Assembly: GCF_018413465.1 (NCBI RefSeq)
Contig: NZ_JAHCDK010000011.1
Coordinates: 44,429-108,428 of the forward strand
Length of the DNA stretch: 64,000 bases
Source: Flavobacterium sp. CYK-55
GTDB lineage: Bacteria; Bacteroidota; Bacteroidia; Flavobacteriales; Flavobacteriaceae
Direction of reading: 5' to 3'
Position 1 is the stretch's first letter; each line of letters opens with the position of its first letter. Made by a program: the position numbers and the translations under genes. Shown here piece by piece: positions 23,574-32,455 of this stretch. The notes beneath the pieces were generated by a model, which saw only the letters and a program-made list of their open reading frames with translations, searched no databases and had not been told where the DNA came from.

Positions 23574-25952
23574 ATGGACACCAACCAATGTTTTCACTGT
23601 GGGTTGGATGTGGTCGAATCAGACACAATTCATTTTGACAGCAAGACTTTTTGTTGCGCAGGATGCAAAACCGTGTATGAGATTTTCAGTTCAAACGGCA
23701 TGGACTGTTACTACGATTTTCAACAATCGCCCGGCGCCACACCCCAAGAAATAAAAGGCAAATACGACTTTTTAGACAACCCCGAAATCGCCGAAAAACT
23801 TCTTGAATTCAACGAAGCTGAAACCGCTATAGTATCGTTGTATATTCCGCATATTCACTGTAGTTCGTGTATTTGGGTGCTTGAAAATCTGCAACGGCTA
23901 CAAGCTGGCATCACCCAATCACAAGTGAATTTTCCGCAAAAGAAGGTACGCATCACTTACAAACCCAATTTGGTTTCACTCAAAGAAATGGTCTTACTTC
24001 TGAGTTCTATTGGTTACGAACCTTATATTAGTTTAGAACAATACGAATCAGGCCAACACAAAGTTGATCGAAGTTTGACCTATAAATTAGGAGTCGCTTT
24101 TTTCTGCTTCGGAAACATCATGCTTTTGTCATTTCCGGAGTACTTTGAAGTCAGCGAATTCTGGCTCGACCAGTACAAAGGCTTTTTTAGATGGCTCATT
24201 TTTGCTTTGGCCTTACCGAGCTTTTTGTATTCGGCCAGCGGATATTACCAAGCAGCCTACAAAAGTATACGCGCAGGATTGCTCAACATTGAAATCCCGA
24301 TTGCGCTGGGCATCATCGTCATGTTTGTGCGCAGTACCTTTGATATGGTTATGAACTACGGCCCGGGCTTTTTTGACAGCATGACCGGACTGGTTTTTTT
24401 CATGTTGCTCGGTAAAACTTTCCAGACCAAAACCTATAGCTTTTTGAGTTTTGAACGCGATTTTAAATCGTATTTTCCGATTGCTGTTTCGCGTATTCGT
24501 GCAGATCACGAAGAAAACGTGGCTGTTTATGATATTGTTAAAGGCGATCGTTTGCTGATTCGCAACCAAGAGCTTATTCCGGTAGATGGAATCCTCATTT
24601 CGGCCACCGCTGAAATCGATTACAGTTTTGTGAGCGGTGAGGCCAATCCTGTGGTAAAACATTCCGGCGATAAGGTTTATGCCGGCGGCAAGCAAATGGG
24701 GCAGGTGATTGAGATGGAAGTTTTGCACAGCGTTTCTCAGAGTTATCTCACTCAGCTTTGGAGCAATGATGTCTTTCAGAAAAAAGTCGCGCAAAAGCAC
24801 AAAAGCATTACCGATACGGTCAGTCGTTATTTTACGCCGGCTTTGCTGCTTATTTCAATCATTGGTTTTGGCATTTGGATTCCGAGTAATACCAATACTG
24901 CTTTTAATGTTTTTACAGCGGTACTCATTGTGGCTTGTCCGTGTGCACTTGCGCTAACTGCTCCGTTTACTTTGGGCAATATGTTGCGCATTTTGGGCAA
25001 TCAAAAATTCTATCTTAAAAATGCTACGGTCATTGAGCAATTGGCCCAAGCCGATACGATTGTTTTTGACAAAACCGGAACCATTACGACCAATGCCGGA
25101 GCGGCGATTACCTATCAAGGAGCAACACTTACAGAAGCACAAACTTTGGCACTGAAAAATGTATTGCGCGCTTCGAACCATCCGCTGAGTCGCATGTTGT
25201 ATAACCATTTGCCAACAGCTGCGCGCATGAGTGTTGGTTTGTTTGAGGAAATTCCCGGACAAGGAATCATGGCTTCGGTACAAGGCGAGGTGTTCAAAAT
25301 CGGTTCTGCTTCGTTTACAGAATGTATGACAGCTAACGAACTACATCAAACTGCGGTTCACATCCAAATCAACCATACATATAAAGGTAAGTTTGTTTTT
25401 AACAACCAATATCGTCAGGGTTTAAGCGAACTGTTTGTTAAACTCCATCAAAAATATACGCTCAAAGTTTTATCGGGCGACAACGAAGGCGAACGCGAAG
25501 TTCTAGAAAAAATCTTGCCTGCCGGAACCGAACTTGTTTTTAACCAGACGCCCGAACAAAAACTCGAATTTGTCAAAAACTTGCAAAGTCAAGGCGCAAA
25601 AGTCATGATGGTAGGCGATGGGCTCAACGATGCCGGAGCTCTGGCTCAGAGTAACGTGGGTATTGCTATTGCTGAAAACGTCAATGTGTTCTCACCGGCT
25701 TGTGATGCTATTCTCGATGCAAGCCAGTTTGAAAAACTGTGGTATTTTATGAAATTATCACACGGATCGATGCGCACCATCATCATGAGTTTTGGTCTGT
25801 CTTTATTATACAATGTAGTTGGTTTGTCATTTGCCTTGACGGGCCATCTACAACCACTGGTAGCGGCCATTATTATGCCGCTGAGCACCATTACCATCGT
25901 GAGTTTTGTAACGATGATGACCAATTTTTATGCGCGATTTACGCGAAAATAA
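23574..25952 (+). CDS. ccoI: Copper-transporting P1B-type ATPase for cbb3 assembly (CcoI/FixI-like)
   Basis: A 792-residue heavy-metal ATPase that exports copper to the periplasm for the CuB site of cbb3 oxidase. The N-terminus has a Cys-rich metal-binding region (CFHCG at residues 6 to 10 and further Cys at FCCAGC) and then a heavy-metal-associated domain with IHCSSC near residue 95. The membrane metal site is CPC at 455 to 457 and the phosphorylation site D499KTGT. GDGLNDAGAL and the TGE-like SGEANPV are also present. The pairing with ccoS and ccoNO supports a role in assembly rather than general copper resistance. The gene is divergent from the Crp/Fnr gene and has its own Fnr-type site. 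It ends 67 bases before ccoS. Confidence 0.93.
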   Translation: MDTNQCFHCGLDVVESDTIHFDSKTFCCAGCKTVYEIFSSNGMDCYYDFQQSPGATPQEIKGKYDFLDNPEIAEKLLEFNEAETAIVSLYIPHIHCSSCIWVLENLQRLQAGITQSQVNFPQKKVRITYKPNLVSLKEMVLLLSSIGYEPYISLEQYESGQHKVDRSLTYKLGVAFFCFGNIMLLSFPEYFEVSEFWLDQYKGFFRWLIFALALPSFLYSASGYYQAAYKSIRAGLLNIEIPIALGIIVMFVRSTFDMVMNYGPGFFDSMTGLVFFMLLGKTFQTKTYSFLSFERDFKSYFPIAVSRIRADHEENVAVYDIVKGDRLLIRNQELIPVDGILISATAEIDYSFVSGEANPVVKHSGDKVYAGGKQMGQVIEMEVLHSVSQSYLTQLWSNDVFQKKVAQKHKSITDTVSRYFTPALLLISIIGFGIWIPSNTNTAFNVFTAVLIVACPCALALTAPFTLGNMLRILGNQKFYLKNATVIEQLAQADTIVFDKTGTITTNAGAAITYQGATLTEAQTLALKNVLRASNHPLSRMLYNHLPTAARMSVGLFEEIPGQGIMASVQGEVFKIGSASFTECMTANELHQTAVHIQINHTYKGKFVFNNQYRQGLSELFVKLHQKYTLKVLSGDNEGEREVLEKILPAGTELVFNQTPEQKLEFVKNLQSQGAKVMMVGDGLNDAGALAQSNVGIAIAENVNVFSPACDAILDASQFEKLWYFMKLSHGSMRTIIMSFGLSLLYNVVGLSFALTGHLQPLVAAIIMPLSTITIVSFVTMMTNFYARFTRK

Positions 25953-25957
25953 CCCCG

Positions 25958-25973
25958 CATGATAAAAGTCATG
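25958..25973. promoter_or_regulatory. Fnr-type operator upstream of ccoS
   Basis: CATGAT-AAAA-GTCATG is an inverted repeat with one wobble position per half. The core is TGAT-N4-GTCA. Its centre (25965.5) is 36.5 bases from the last G of the -7 element TAATTTTG at 25995-26002. It lies in the 67-base gap between ccoI and ccoS, so the oxidase genes have their own regulated promoter. Confidence 0.82.
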
Positions 25974-25994
25974 TTTTAAGACCATAGTCAGAAG

Positions 25995-26002
25995 TAATTT
26001 TG
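25995..26002 (+). promoter_or_regulatory. -7 element (TAATTTTG) of the ccoSNOQP operon
   Basis: TAATTTTG is a perfect TAnnTTTG match, 17 bases before the ccoS ATG and at a fixed distance from the Fnr-type palindrome upstream. Confidence 0.75.
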
Positions 26003-26019
26003 AAAAGACAATTTTAGGT

Positions 26020-26208
26020 ATGAGTGTCATTTATTTATTAATCTCCATCAGTATCGCAGTAGCCATAGGCTTTTTCATCGCTTTTGTGCGTGCGGTAAAA
26101 ACCGGGCAGTATGACGACGACTATACACCGTCAGTCAGAATGCTCTTTGAAGACGAACTTCTCACAGATAAACCAAAAACAATAAAAACAGACGAAAAAT
26201 CAATGTAA
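26020..26208 (+). CDS. ccoS: Cbb3 oxidase maturation protein CcoS
   Basis: A 62-residue single-span membrane protein, needed in Rhodobacter for insertion of heme b and CuB into CcoN. It has one N-terminal hydrophobic segment (VIYLLISISIAVAIGFFIAF) followed by the family-typical KTGQYDDDYTPSVRMLFED, with aspartates just after the membrane. The C-terminal tail is Lys-rich. It lies directly between ccoI and ccoNO, only two bases before the latter, and is the first gene after the second Fnr-type promoter. Confidence 0.92.
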   Translation: MSVIYLLISISIAVAIGFFIAFVRAVKTGQYDDDYTPSVRMLFEDELLTDKPKTIKTDEKSM

Positions 26209-26210
26209 TT

Positions 26211-28397
26211 ATGGAAGTGCAACAATTTTATTACGACAACAAAATCGTCAAAAAGTTCCTCTATGCGACAATACTTTTTGGCGTGGTCGGCATGTTGGTC
26301 GGACTCATTCTGGCCGTTATGTTTCTGTTCCCGAACATTACCGACGGAATTCCGTGGTTGAGTTTTGGAAGACTCCGACCTTTACACACCAACGCGATTA
26401 TTTTCGCATTTGTAGGAAACTCGATGTTTGCCGGGATTTACTACTCGCTACAGCGTTTGCTCAAAGCGCGTATGTTTAGCGACTTTTTGAGCAATGTACA
26501 TTTCTGGGGCTGGCAATTAATCATTGCGGCTGCAGCCATTACACTTCCGCTCGGAATTACTACTTCAAAAGAATACGCAGAACTTGAATGGCCTATAGAT
26601 ATTGCCATTGCACTGGTGTGGGTGGTTTTTGGAATCAATATGATCGGAACCATTCTCAAAAGACGCGAGCGCCACTTATATGTAGCGATTTGGTTTTACA
26701 TCGCGACTTTTGTTACCGTTGCGGTGTTGCATATCTTCAACAGTTTAGAGTTGCCGGTAAGCGCTTTAAAAAGTTACTCTGCGTATGCCGGAGTACAAGA
26801 CGCACTCGTGCAATGGTGGTACGGTCACAATGCTGTGGCGTTTTTCTTGACCACTCCGTTTTTAGGATTGATGTATTACTTCGTACCTAAAGCGGCCAAT
26901 CGTCCGGTATATTCTTATCGATTATCAATTGTTCACTTTTGGTCATTAATATTTATCTATATCTGGGCCGGACCACACCACTTGTTGTATTCAGCTTTGC
27001 CTAATTGGGCGCAAAACCTTGGGGTTGTTTTCTCAGTGATGCTTATTGCTCCGTCTTGGGGTGGTATGATCAACGGATTGCTCACCTTGCGTGGCGTTTG
27101 GGATAAAGTGCGCGAAGAACCGATTTTGAAATTCTTTGTTGTGGCGATCACCGGTTATGGTATGGCCACTTTTGAAGGCCCGATGTTGTCACTCAAAAAC
27201 ATCAACGCTATTGCACACTATACCGATTGGATTATTGCCCACGTACACGTTGGTGCTTTGGCATGGAACGGATTCATGGCTTTTGGTATGATTTATTGGT
27301 TGATTCCGCGTATGACCAAAGGTTCATTGTACTCACATAAATTGGCCAATTTCCATTTCTGGATTGGAACTTTAGGAATCATTCTTTATACTTTACCGAT
27401 GTATGTAGCCGGGTTTACACAAGCCTCGATGTGGAAACAATTCAATCCTGACGGAACCCTTGTGTACGGTAACTTCCTTGAAACTGTAAAAGAAATCATC
27501 CCAATGTATGCCATGCGTGCTGTGGGTGGAACCATGTATTTAATCGGAATGTTCGTATTGGTATACAACATCATTATGACCGTTCGCGCCAACCAAAAAG
27601 TTGAAGACGAATTGGCACAAGCGCCGGCTTTACAACCTTTAAGCAACCAACGTCTCAAAGGAGAACACTGGCATGCTTGGCTCGAGAGACGCCCGATTAA
27701 ACTCACCATTTTTGCTTTGGTAGCGATTTTAATTGGAGGTATTATTCAGATTATTCCAACCATTATGGTTAAATCAAATATCCCAACCATTGCAGCTGTC
27801 AAGCCATATACACCGCTTGAACTTGAAGGTCGAGACTTATACATCCGCGAAGGTTGTGTGGGTTGTCACTCACAAAACGTTCGTCCGTTCAGAAGTGAAG
27901 TAAAACGCTACGGACCACAATCAAAAGCCGGAGAGTTTGTATATGATCACCCATTTTTGTGGGGTTCTAAACGTACCGGACCAGATTTATTGCGTTTAGG
28001 CGGAAAATACAATGATAACTGGCATTTCAATCATATGTGGGATCCTCAAAGTACATCTTCTGGTTCTATTATGCCTGCTTATAAATGGTTGTTTGACAAC
28101 AAAGCTTTGGATATTTCAAGCATTGAAGATAAAATGCACGTGATGCAAAAACTCGGAGTTCCGTATACAGATGCTCAAGTTGCCGGGGCTAAAGCGGCCA
28201 TCAAAGAACAATCTATGAAAATTGAAGCCAGCTTGCACAGTGACCCTGACTTTGTAAAAAGCTACGAAGAAAGCAAGAAAAAAGCAGCGGCTCGAGGCGA
28301 GGCTTTTGTGCCGATGCACGAGCGTGAAATTGTAGCTTTGATTGCTTATTTGCAACGCTTAGGAACCGATACTAAAGTAAAAGACAACGCTAAATAA
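26211..28397 (+). CDS. ccoNO: Fused cbb3-type cytochrome oxidase subunits I and II (CcoN-CcoO)
   Basis: Catalytic core of the high-affinity cbb3 oxidase, 728 residues. The first 470 or so residues are CcoN with twelve membrane segments. Its metal ligands are visible as the heme b His of RPLHTNA, the CuB ligands in WWYGHNAVAFF and WAGPHHLLY, and the two-His heme region IAHVHVGALAWNGF. After a junction near residue 500 comes the CcoO part, with one membrane segment and one heme c site, C549VGCH. Fusion of CcoN and CcoO in one chain is usual in Bacteroidota. The pattern of the last third (KYNDNWHFNHMWDPQS, SSGSIMPAYKWL) is standard CcoO, including the distal Met. Confidence 0.96.
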   Translation: MEVQQFYYDNKIVKKFLYATILFGVVGMLVGLILAVMFLFPNITDGIPWLSFGRLRPLHTNAIIFAFVGNSMFAGIYYSLQRLLKARMFSDFLSNVHFWGWQLIIAAAAITLPLGITTSKEYAELEWPIDIAIALVWVVFGINMIGTILKRRERHLYVAIWFYIATFVTVAVLHIFNSLELPVSALKSYSAYAGVQDALVQWWYGHNAVAFFLTTPFLGLMYYFVPKAANRPVYSYRLSIVHFWSLIFIYIWAGPHHLLYSALPNWAQNLGVVFSVMLIAPSWGGMINGLLTLRGVWDKVREEPILKFFVVAITGYGMATFEGPMLSLKNINAIAHYTDWIIAHVHVGALAWNGFMAFGMIYWLIPRMTKGSLYSHKLANFHFWIGTLGIILYTLPMYVAGFTQASMWKQFNPDGTLVYGNFLETVKEIIPMYAMRAVGGTMYLIGMFVLVYNIIMTVRANQKVEDELAQAPALQPLSNQRLKGEHWHAWLERRPIKLTIFALVAILIGGIIQIIPTIMVKSNIPTIAAVKPYTPLELEGRDLYIREGCVGCHSQNVRPFRSEVKRYGPQSKAGEFVYDHPFLWGSKRTGPDLLRLGGKYNDNWHFNHMWDPQSTSSGSIMPAYKWLFDNKALDISSIEDKMHVMQKLGVPYTDAQVAGAKAAIKEQSMKIEASLHSDPDFVKSYEESKKKAAARGEAFVPMHEREIVALIAYLQRLGTDTKVKDNAK

Positions 28398-28404
28398 TAT
28401 AGTC

Positions 28405-28578
28405 ATGTTCGAACAAATTAAACACAACATGGAAACAATAACCGGAGTGGCAATTTATCCGATTATTTCCTTATCAATATTCTTCTTATTCTTTGTCGGA
28501 CTAGGCGTTTGGGTCTTCTCGTACAAGAAAGAAAAAATCAACGAATTGCGTCAGATTCCGCTCAATGATAACCTTTAA
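28405..28578 (+). CDS. ccoQ: CcoQ-like small subunit of cbb3 oxidase
   Basis: A 57-residue open reading frame with ATG at 28405, seven bases after ccoNO and 12 bases before ccoP. It has a short amphipathic N-terminus, one hydrophobic segment (about residues 15 to 41, IAIYPIISLS-like then IFFLFFVGLGVWVF) and a basic start to the C-terminal tail (SYKKEKINELRQIPL). This is the usual look and position of CcoQ/FixQ, which stabilises the assembled oxidase. An internal ATG at residue 9 is an alternative start. Confidence 0.88.
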   Translation: MFEQIKHNMETITGVAIYPIISLSIFFLFFVGLGVWVFSYKKEKINELRQIPLNDNL

Positions 28579-28590
28579 ATCTGAACCATC

Positions 28591-29532
28591 ATGAGAAAAT
28601 TAATTCCCGTATATATCCGTATTCCGGTCATCTTTTTTAGTGTGATGCTCGCTTTAGAATATTTTATTGATTCTGGCGACCGACCGGCTTTTGTTAAGTT
28701 CCCGATGGTATCGGTGTTCTTATTTGTCTTCTTATTCTTGCTTATTTCAATTGAAATTACTTTGATGGCCGTTGATCGTGTCATGTATCAGTTGTTGAGT
28801 GATGAACAGAAAAAAGTGGTAGATGATGCTGCTCATTTGAGCCTTACCGATAGTGAATGGTTCAAGAAATTGATGAAAATGCTCACCAAGTCTAAACCAA
28901 TCGAAAGCGAGGCTGACGTAATGCTTGATCACGATTACGACGGTATTAAAGAGCTAGATAACAGTTTACCGCCTTGGTGGTTGTATTTGTTCTACATCAC
29001 AATCATTTTTGGTTGTGTTTATTTGGTACGTTACCATTTTATGGGAGCCGATGACCAAGAAACCGAGCTTCGTAAAGAAATGGCTCAAGCCAAAATTGAT
29101 GTGGAAGAGTATATGAAAACTGCTCCTGATTTGATGGATGAAAAAACGGTGACTTTGCTTACTGATCCGGCTGAACTTGCTAAAGGAAAAGCCATTTTTC
29201 AAACCAATTGTGTGGCTTGTCACCGAGCTGATGGCGGAGGGCAAATTGGTCCGAACCTAACTGATGAGAATTGGATTTTGGGCGGTGGAATTAAAAACGT
29301 ATTCCACACCATCACCAATGGCGGACGCGACGGTAAAGGGATGATTGCATGGAAAGAAACCTTAAAACCTACCGAAATTCAACATGTAGCCAGTTACATT
29401 TTATCGCTCAAAGGAACAAAACCAAAAGACGGAAAAGCCCCTGAAGGCGAAGTTTGGGTTGATCCGGATGTTGCCAAAGCTGCTCCTGAGGCTGCAACTA
29501 CAAAAACCGACAGTACTGCTGTTAAAAAATAA
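28591..29532 (+). CDS. ccoP: Cbb3 oxidase subunit III, CcoP (single heme c site)
   Basis: The electron-entry c-type cytochrome subunit, 313 residues. The N-terminus has two hydrophobic segments (about residues 5 to 60), then a FixP_N-like stretch (DGIKELDNSLPPWWLYLFYITIIFG) with the third membrane segment, then a periplasmic cytochrome c domain with C207VACH and GQIGPNLTDENWI and GMIAWKETL, supplying the distal Met. Only one CxxCH is present, whereas the proteobacterial CcoP has two. The C-terminus is an acidic, Ala- and Lys-rich tail. It is in tight order with ccoQ and ccoG. Confidence 0.93.
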   Translation: MRKLIPVYIRIPVIFFSVMLALEYFIDSGDRPAFVKFPMVSVFLFVFLFLLISIEITLMAVDRVMYQLLSDEQKKVVDDAAHLSLTDSEWFKKLMKMLTKSKPIESEADVMLDHDYDGIKELDNSLPPWWLYLFYITIIFGCVYLVRYHFMGADDQETELRKEMAQAKIDVEEYMKTAPDLMDEKTVTLLTDPAELAKGKAIFQTNCVACHRADGGGQIGPNLTDENWILGGGIKNVFHTITNGGRDGKGMIAWKETLKPTEIQHVASYILSLKGTKPKDGKAPEGEVWVDPDVAKAAPEAATTKTDSTAVKK

Positions 29533-29537
29533 ATACT

Positions 29538-30956
29538 ATGTCACAGATTCCCGATGAAGCGTTTAGAGATTCAATTGCCACCATTGACGATGCGGGCAAA
29601 CGAAAATATATCTATCCTAAAAAACCATCCGGAAAATGGTATAACTACCGCAAATGGGTCAGCTATTTTTTGCTGACCCTGTTGGTAGTCAATCCGTTTA
29701 TCAAAGTCAACGGAAACCAATTCATGATGTTCAATGTGCTCGAGCGCAGATTTAATATTTTTGGATTTCCGTTTTGGCCACAAGATTTTTATTTGTTCGT
29801 TCTTTTTATGATTGTCGGTGTGGTCTTCGTGATCTTGTTTACCGTGATTTTCGGTCGTATTTTTTGCGGATGGATTTGTCCGCAGACCATATTTCTGGAA
29901 ATGGTTTTCAGACGCATCGAATACTGGATTGAAGGCGATCGCGGTGCGCAAATCAAACTCAGTAAACAAGCTTGGGATGCCGAAAAAATCCGCAAAAAAC
30001 TCACCAAGTGGTTTTTGTTTGCTGTGATTTCATTTGCTATTGCCAATGTGTTTTTGGCTTATTTAATTAGTAGTGATGAACTCTTGCTGATGATTGAAGA
30101 TGGCCCTACAGCTCATCTCAGTACACTGATTGCCTTACTGATTTTTACTGCGGTTTTTTACTTTGTATTTACTTGGTTCCGCGAGCAAGTGTGTATCATA
30201 GCTTGTCCTTATGGTCGTTTGCAAGGCGTATTACTCGACAACAAATCCATTAATGTGACCTATGATTCTGTGCGTGGTGAGAAAGAACTTGGTCGCGCCA
30301 AATTCAATAAAAATGAAGATCGCGCCCTAACTGGTAAAGGCGATTGTATTGATTGTCATCAATGTGTGAATGTTTGTCCTACCGGAATTGACATCCGCAA
30401 CGGAACACAGTTAGAATGTGTGAATTGTACGGCTTGTATTGACGAATGCAATACCATCATGGAAGGTGTTGGTTTGCCTAAAGGTTTGATTCGATATGCT
30501 TCAGAAGATGAAATCGAAAAAGGTGCCAAGTTCAAGTTTACTACCCGTATGAAAGGTTATACCGCTGTACTGACTATTTTGCTTGGCGTGCTCATTGGTT
30601 TGCTGTTTTTGCGTACCGAAGTTGAGGCTACGATTCTCAGATTGCCTGGGCAATTGTATCAGCATAAAGGCGAAAACATCAGCAACATATTTACATTTAA
30701 GATCATCAATAAAACCAACAATGATTTTAAAGACATTCACTTTAAACTCATCAATGTAAAAGGTAAAATTACCGTAGTGGGTAAAGATCATTTGAACATT
30801 AAACGTCAAGAAATGGTTGAAGGAACTCTATTTGTTGAAATCAACCAATATTTACTTGAACACGATAAAACTCCAATTAAAATTGAAGTATACGACGGTA
30901 ATAAGAAAATAGAAACTGCCAAAACTAATTTCTTAAGCCCAAGGACTTTTGACTAA
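29538..30956 (+). CDS. ccoG: CcoG/RdxA-type cytochrome oxidase accessory protein
   Basis: A 472-residue membrane iron-sulfur protein, associated with cbb3 maturation; CcoG has been linked to reduction of Cu(II) for CuB. It has five or so membrane segments in residues 35 to 210 and at 340, with FCGWICPQTIFLEMVFRR and CIIACPYGRLQGVLLD typical of the NapH/CcoG group. Two 4Fe-4S ferredoxin motifs follow, CIDCHQCVNVCPTGID and CVNCTACIDECN, and an Ig-like FixG C-terminal domain comes after the last membrane helix. It lies five bases after ccoP. Confidence 0.94.
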   Translation: MSQIPDEAFRDSIATIDDAGKRKYIYPKKPSGKWYNYRKWVSYFLLTLLVVNPFIKVNGNQFMMFNVLERRFNIFGFPFWPQDFYLFVLFMIVGVVFVILFTVIFGRIFCGWICPQTIFLEMVFRRIEYWIEGDRGAQIKLSKQAWDAEKIRKKLTKWFLFAVISFAIANVFLAYLISSDELLLMIEDGPTAHLSTLIALLIFTAVFYFVFTWFREQVCIIACPYGRLQGVLLDNKSINVTYDSVRGEKELGRAKFNKNEDRALTGKGDCIDCHQCVNVCPTGIDIRNGTQLECVNCTACIDECNTIMEGVGLPKGLIRYASEDEIEKGAKFKFTTRMKGYTAVLTILLGVLIGLLFLRTEVEATILRLPGQLYQHKGENISNIFTFKIINKTNNDFKDIHFKLINVKGKITVVGKDHLNIKRQEMVEGTLFVEINQYLLEHDKTPIKIEVYDGNKKIETAKTNFLSPRTFD

Positions 30957-30972
30957 TCAAAAAAACAATCAT

Positions 30973-31449
30973 ATGGCAACCGATATCCAACTCAAAACAA
31001 AATTTTCACTCAACTGGGGGCATTATATAGTCATGGCCTTTGTGCTTTTTATGATTTTTATTGGCTCATTTGTTTACAGAGTGCAATCTAACCCGAAATA
31101 TGATAATGAACTCGTTGTTGATGATTATTACAAACACGATGTTCATTTTAGCGATGAATTGGATCAGTATCAAAATACCGAAAAATTGGCGCATAAACCT
31201 CAAATCAGCACATCAGCTGAGGGTATTTTGCTGACTTTTCCGTCTGATATCGACTCCCAAAAAGTACAAGGAAAAGTGTCCTTTTACAGGCCGTCTGACA
31301 AAAAATTGGATTTCGAATGGCCGTTTTCGAAAACCAGTCCAACTTTGCTCATACCTAAATCAAAATTGGCAGGCGGCCTCTGGGACATTACCGTTTCATG
31401 GCAATACGAGGAGCAATCTTTTTTAATGAAACAAACTCTTTATTATTAA
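30973..31449 (+). CDS. ccoH: FixH/CcoH-type cbb3 oxidase assembly protein
   Basis: A 158-residue protein with one N-terminal membrane segment (HYIVMAFVLFMIFIGSFVYR) and a periplasmic beta-rich domain, consistent with CcoH/FixH, which helps assemble the oxidase. The family signature YDNELVVDDYYKHDVHFSDELDQ follows the membrane segment. The ATG at 30973 is chosen over an in-frame TTG at 30949, which lies before the ccoG stop. The protein resembles the Bacteroidota FixH version rather than the longer proteobacterial one. It is six bases before the TauE/SafE-like gene. Confidence 0.88.
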   Translation: MATDIQLKTKFSLNWGHYIVMAFVLFMIFIGSFVYRVQSNPKYDNELVVDDYYKHDVHFSDELDQYQNTEKLAHKPQISTSAEGILLTFPSDIDSQKVQGKVSFYRPSDKKLDFEWPFSKTSPTLLIPKSKLAGGLWDITVSWQYEEQSFLMKQTLYY

Positions 31450-31455
31450 TTCAAA

Positions 31456-32157
31456 ATGTTTATCACCGCCTTAGTTTTTGGTTTGATTAGCAGTCTGCAT
31501 TGTATCGGCATGTGTGGTCCTATTGCCTTGATGTTGCCACTAGATCACCACAATCCCACGCGTAAAGCATTGCAAATCATGACCTATCATTTGGGTAGAA
31601 TGACTTCTTATGCTACGCTTGGTTTTATCTTTGGTTCTTTGGGTCAAGGATTATATTTGGCGGGTATTCAACAAGAGTTATCCATTGTTGCCGGGATAGC
31701 GATTCTTATTTTGGTCGTGATTCCCGAAGGCGTTCTGGCCCGATACAGTTTCTCCCAACCTTTGTATCGGGCTGTGGGCGCTATAAAAGCCCGACTTGGA
31801 TTGCAGCTTAGAAAAAAGGGCTTTGATGCTATTTATTTATTGGGTTTGTTTAACGGCTTTTTGCCTTGCGGATTGGTTTATGCTGCTTTGTTCGGAGCTG
31901 TAACGGTTCAAAATCCATTAGGAGGCGCTTTGTACATGGCCGTTTTTGGTTTAGGAACTGCACCGCTCATGAGCGCTTTGGTATATGTTCAGACTTTTTT
32001 TACCGTACCCATCCGCAATAAAGTGCGAAAGTTTATTCCTTGGGCTACTGTGGTTATTGCTATTTTATTCATCTTGCGCGGATTAGGATTGGGAATCCCA
32101 TATGTATCACCATCATCAATCAGCCTATTTGTACAATCATCTTCTAATTGTCACTAA
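31456..32157 (+). CDS. TauE/SafE-type membrane protein (DsbD_2/UreH-like) in the cbb3 operon
   Basis: A 233-residue integral membrane protein with six hydrophobic segments. The N-terminal signature SSLHCIGMCGPIALMLP, with two Cys, and the second LFNGFLPCGLVYAAL near residue 135 are typical of the COG2836 family, annotated as sulfite exporter TauE/SafE-like or UreH-like. Such genes are regularly found beside cbb3 genes and have been linked to copper or thiol handling in the membrane. A direct role in copper delivery here is inference. It follows ccoH by six bases and precedes the DUF465 gene by 12. Confidence 0.87.
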   Translation: MFITALVFGLISSLHCIGMCGPIALMLPLDHHNPTRKALQIMTYHLGRMTSYATLGFIFGSLGQGLYLAGIQQELSIVAGIAILILVVIPEGVLARYSFSQPLYRAVGAIKARLGLQLRKKGFDAIYLLGLFNGFLPCGLVYAALFGAVTVQNPLGGALYMAVFGLGTAPLMSALVYVQTFFTVPIRNKVRKFIPWATVVIAILFILRGLGLGIPYVSPSSISLFVQSSSNCH

Positions 32158-32169
32158 AAAACAATCATT

Positions 32170-32403
32170 ATGGAAAAACATGATCTATTACACGAATTCC
32201 CTGAATATCAAGAAAAGATTCACAAACTTAAAACGGGTAATGCTCATTTTAGAAAAACATTTGACGAATATCACGAAGTGGAGCATAAAATTCATAGAAT
32301 CAACACCGGAAATGAGCTTGCTACCGATGATGAAGTTAAAGAGCTCAAAGCGCACTTACTATTCTTGAAAGACGATTTATATCAGCAAATCAAAACGAAT
32401 TAA
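32170..32403 (+). CDS. DUF465 (YdcH-like) small protein
   Basis: A 77-residue highly charged, helical protein of the DUF465/YdcH family, function unknown. It has HDLLHEFPEYQEKIHKLKTGNAHFRKTFDEYHEVEHKI near the start, then an acidic linker and a second helix. This pattern of a helical hairpin is seen in YdcH and its relatives. It is the last gene of the cbb3 operon, and a strong terminator overlaps its stop codon. Confidence 0.85.
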   Translation: MEKHDLLHEFPEYQEKIHKLKTGNAHFRKTFDEYHEVEHKIHRINTGNELATDDEVKELKAHLLFLKDDLYQQIKTN

Positions 32404-32437
32404 AAAAAAGCACACTTTTTTACAGTGTGCTTTTTTT
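32402..32437. terminator. Strong bidirectional terminator between the cbb3 operon and hemN
   Basis: AAAAAAAAGCACAC and GTGTGCTTTTTTT form a 6-bp GC-containing stem extended by A:T pairs, with a 9-base loop. Both strands have a run of seven or more T after the stem, so it can serve the DUF465 end and, in the other direction, the hemN end. Confidence 0.92.
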
Positions 32438-32455
32438 ATTAAAAAGGAGTAGTTT

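Noticed and set aside
24213..24800. 195-residue open frame on the minus strand inside ccoI
   Set aside because: It is antisense to a well-supported P-type ATPase, with no known motif or ribosome-binding context.
30949..30972. TTG at 30949 as ccoH start
   Set aside because: It lies before the ccoG stop codon and the extra eight residues (TTG to the ATG at 30973) add nothing conserved. The ATG is preferred.
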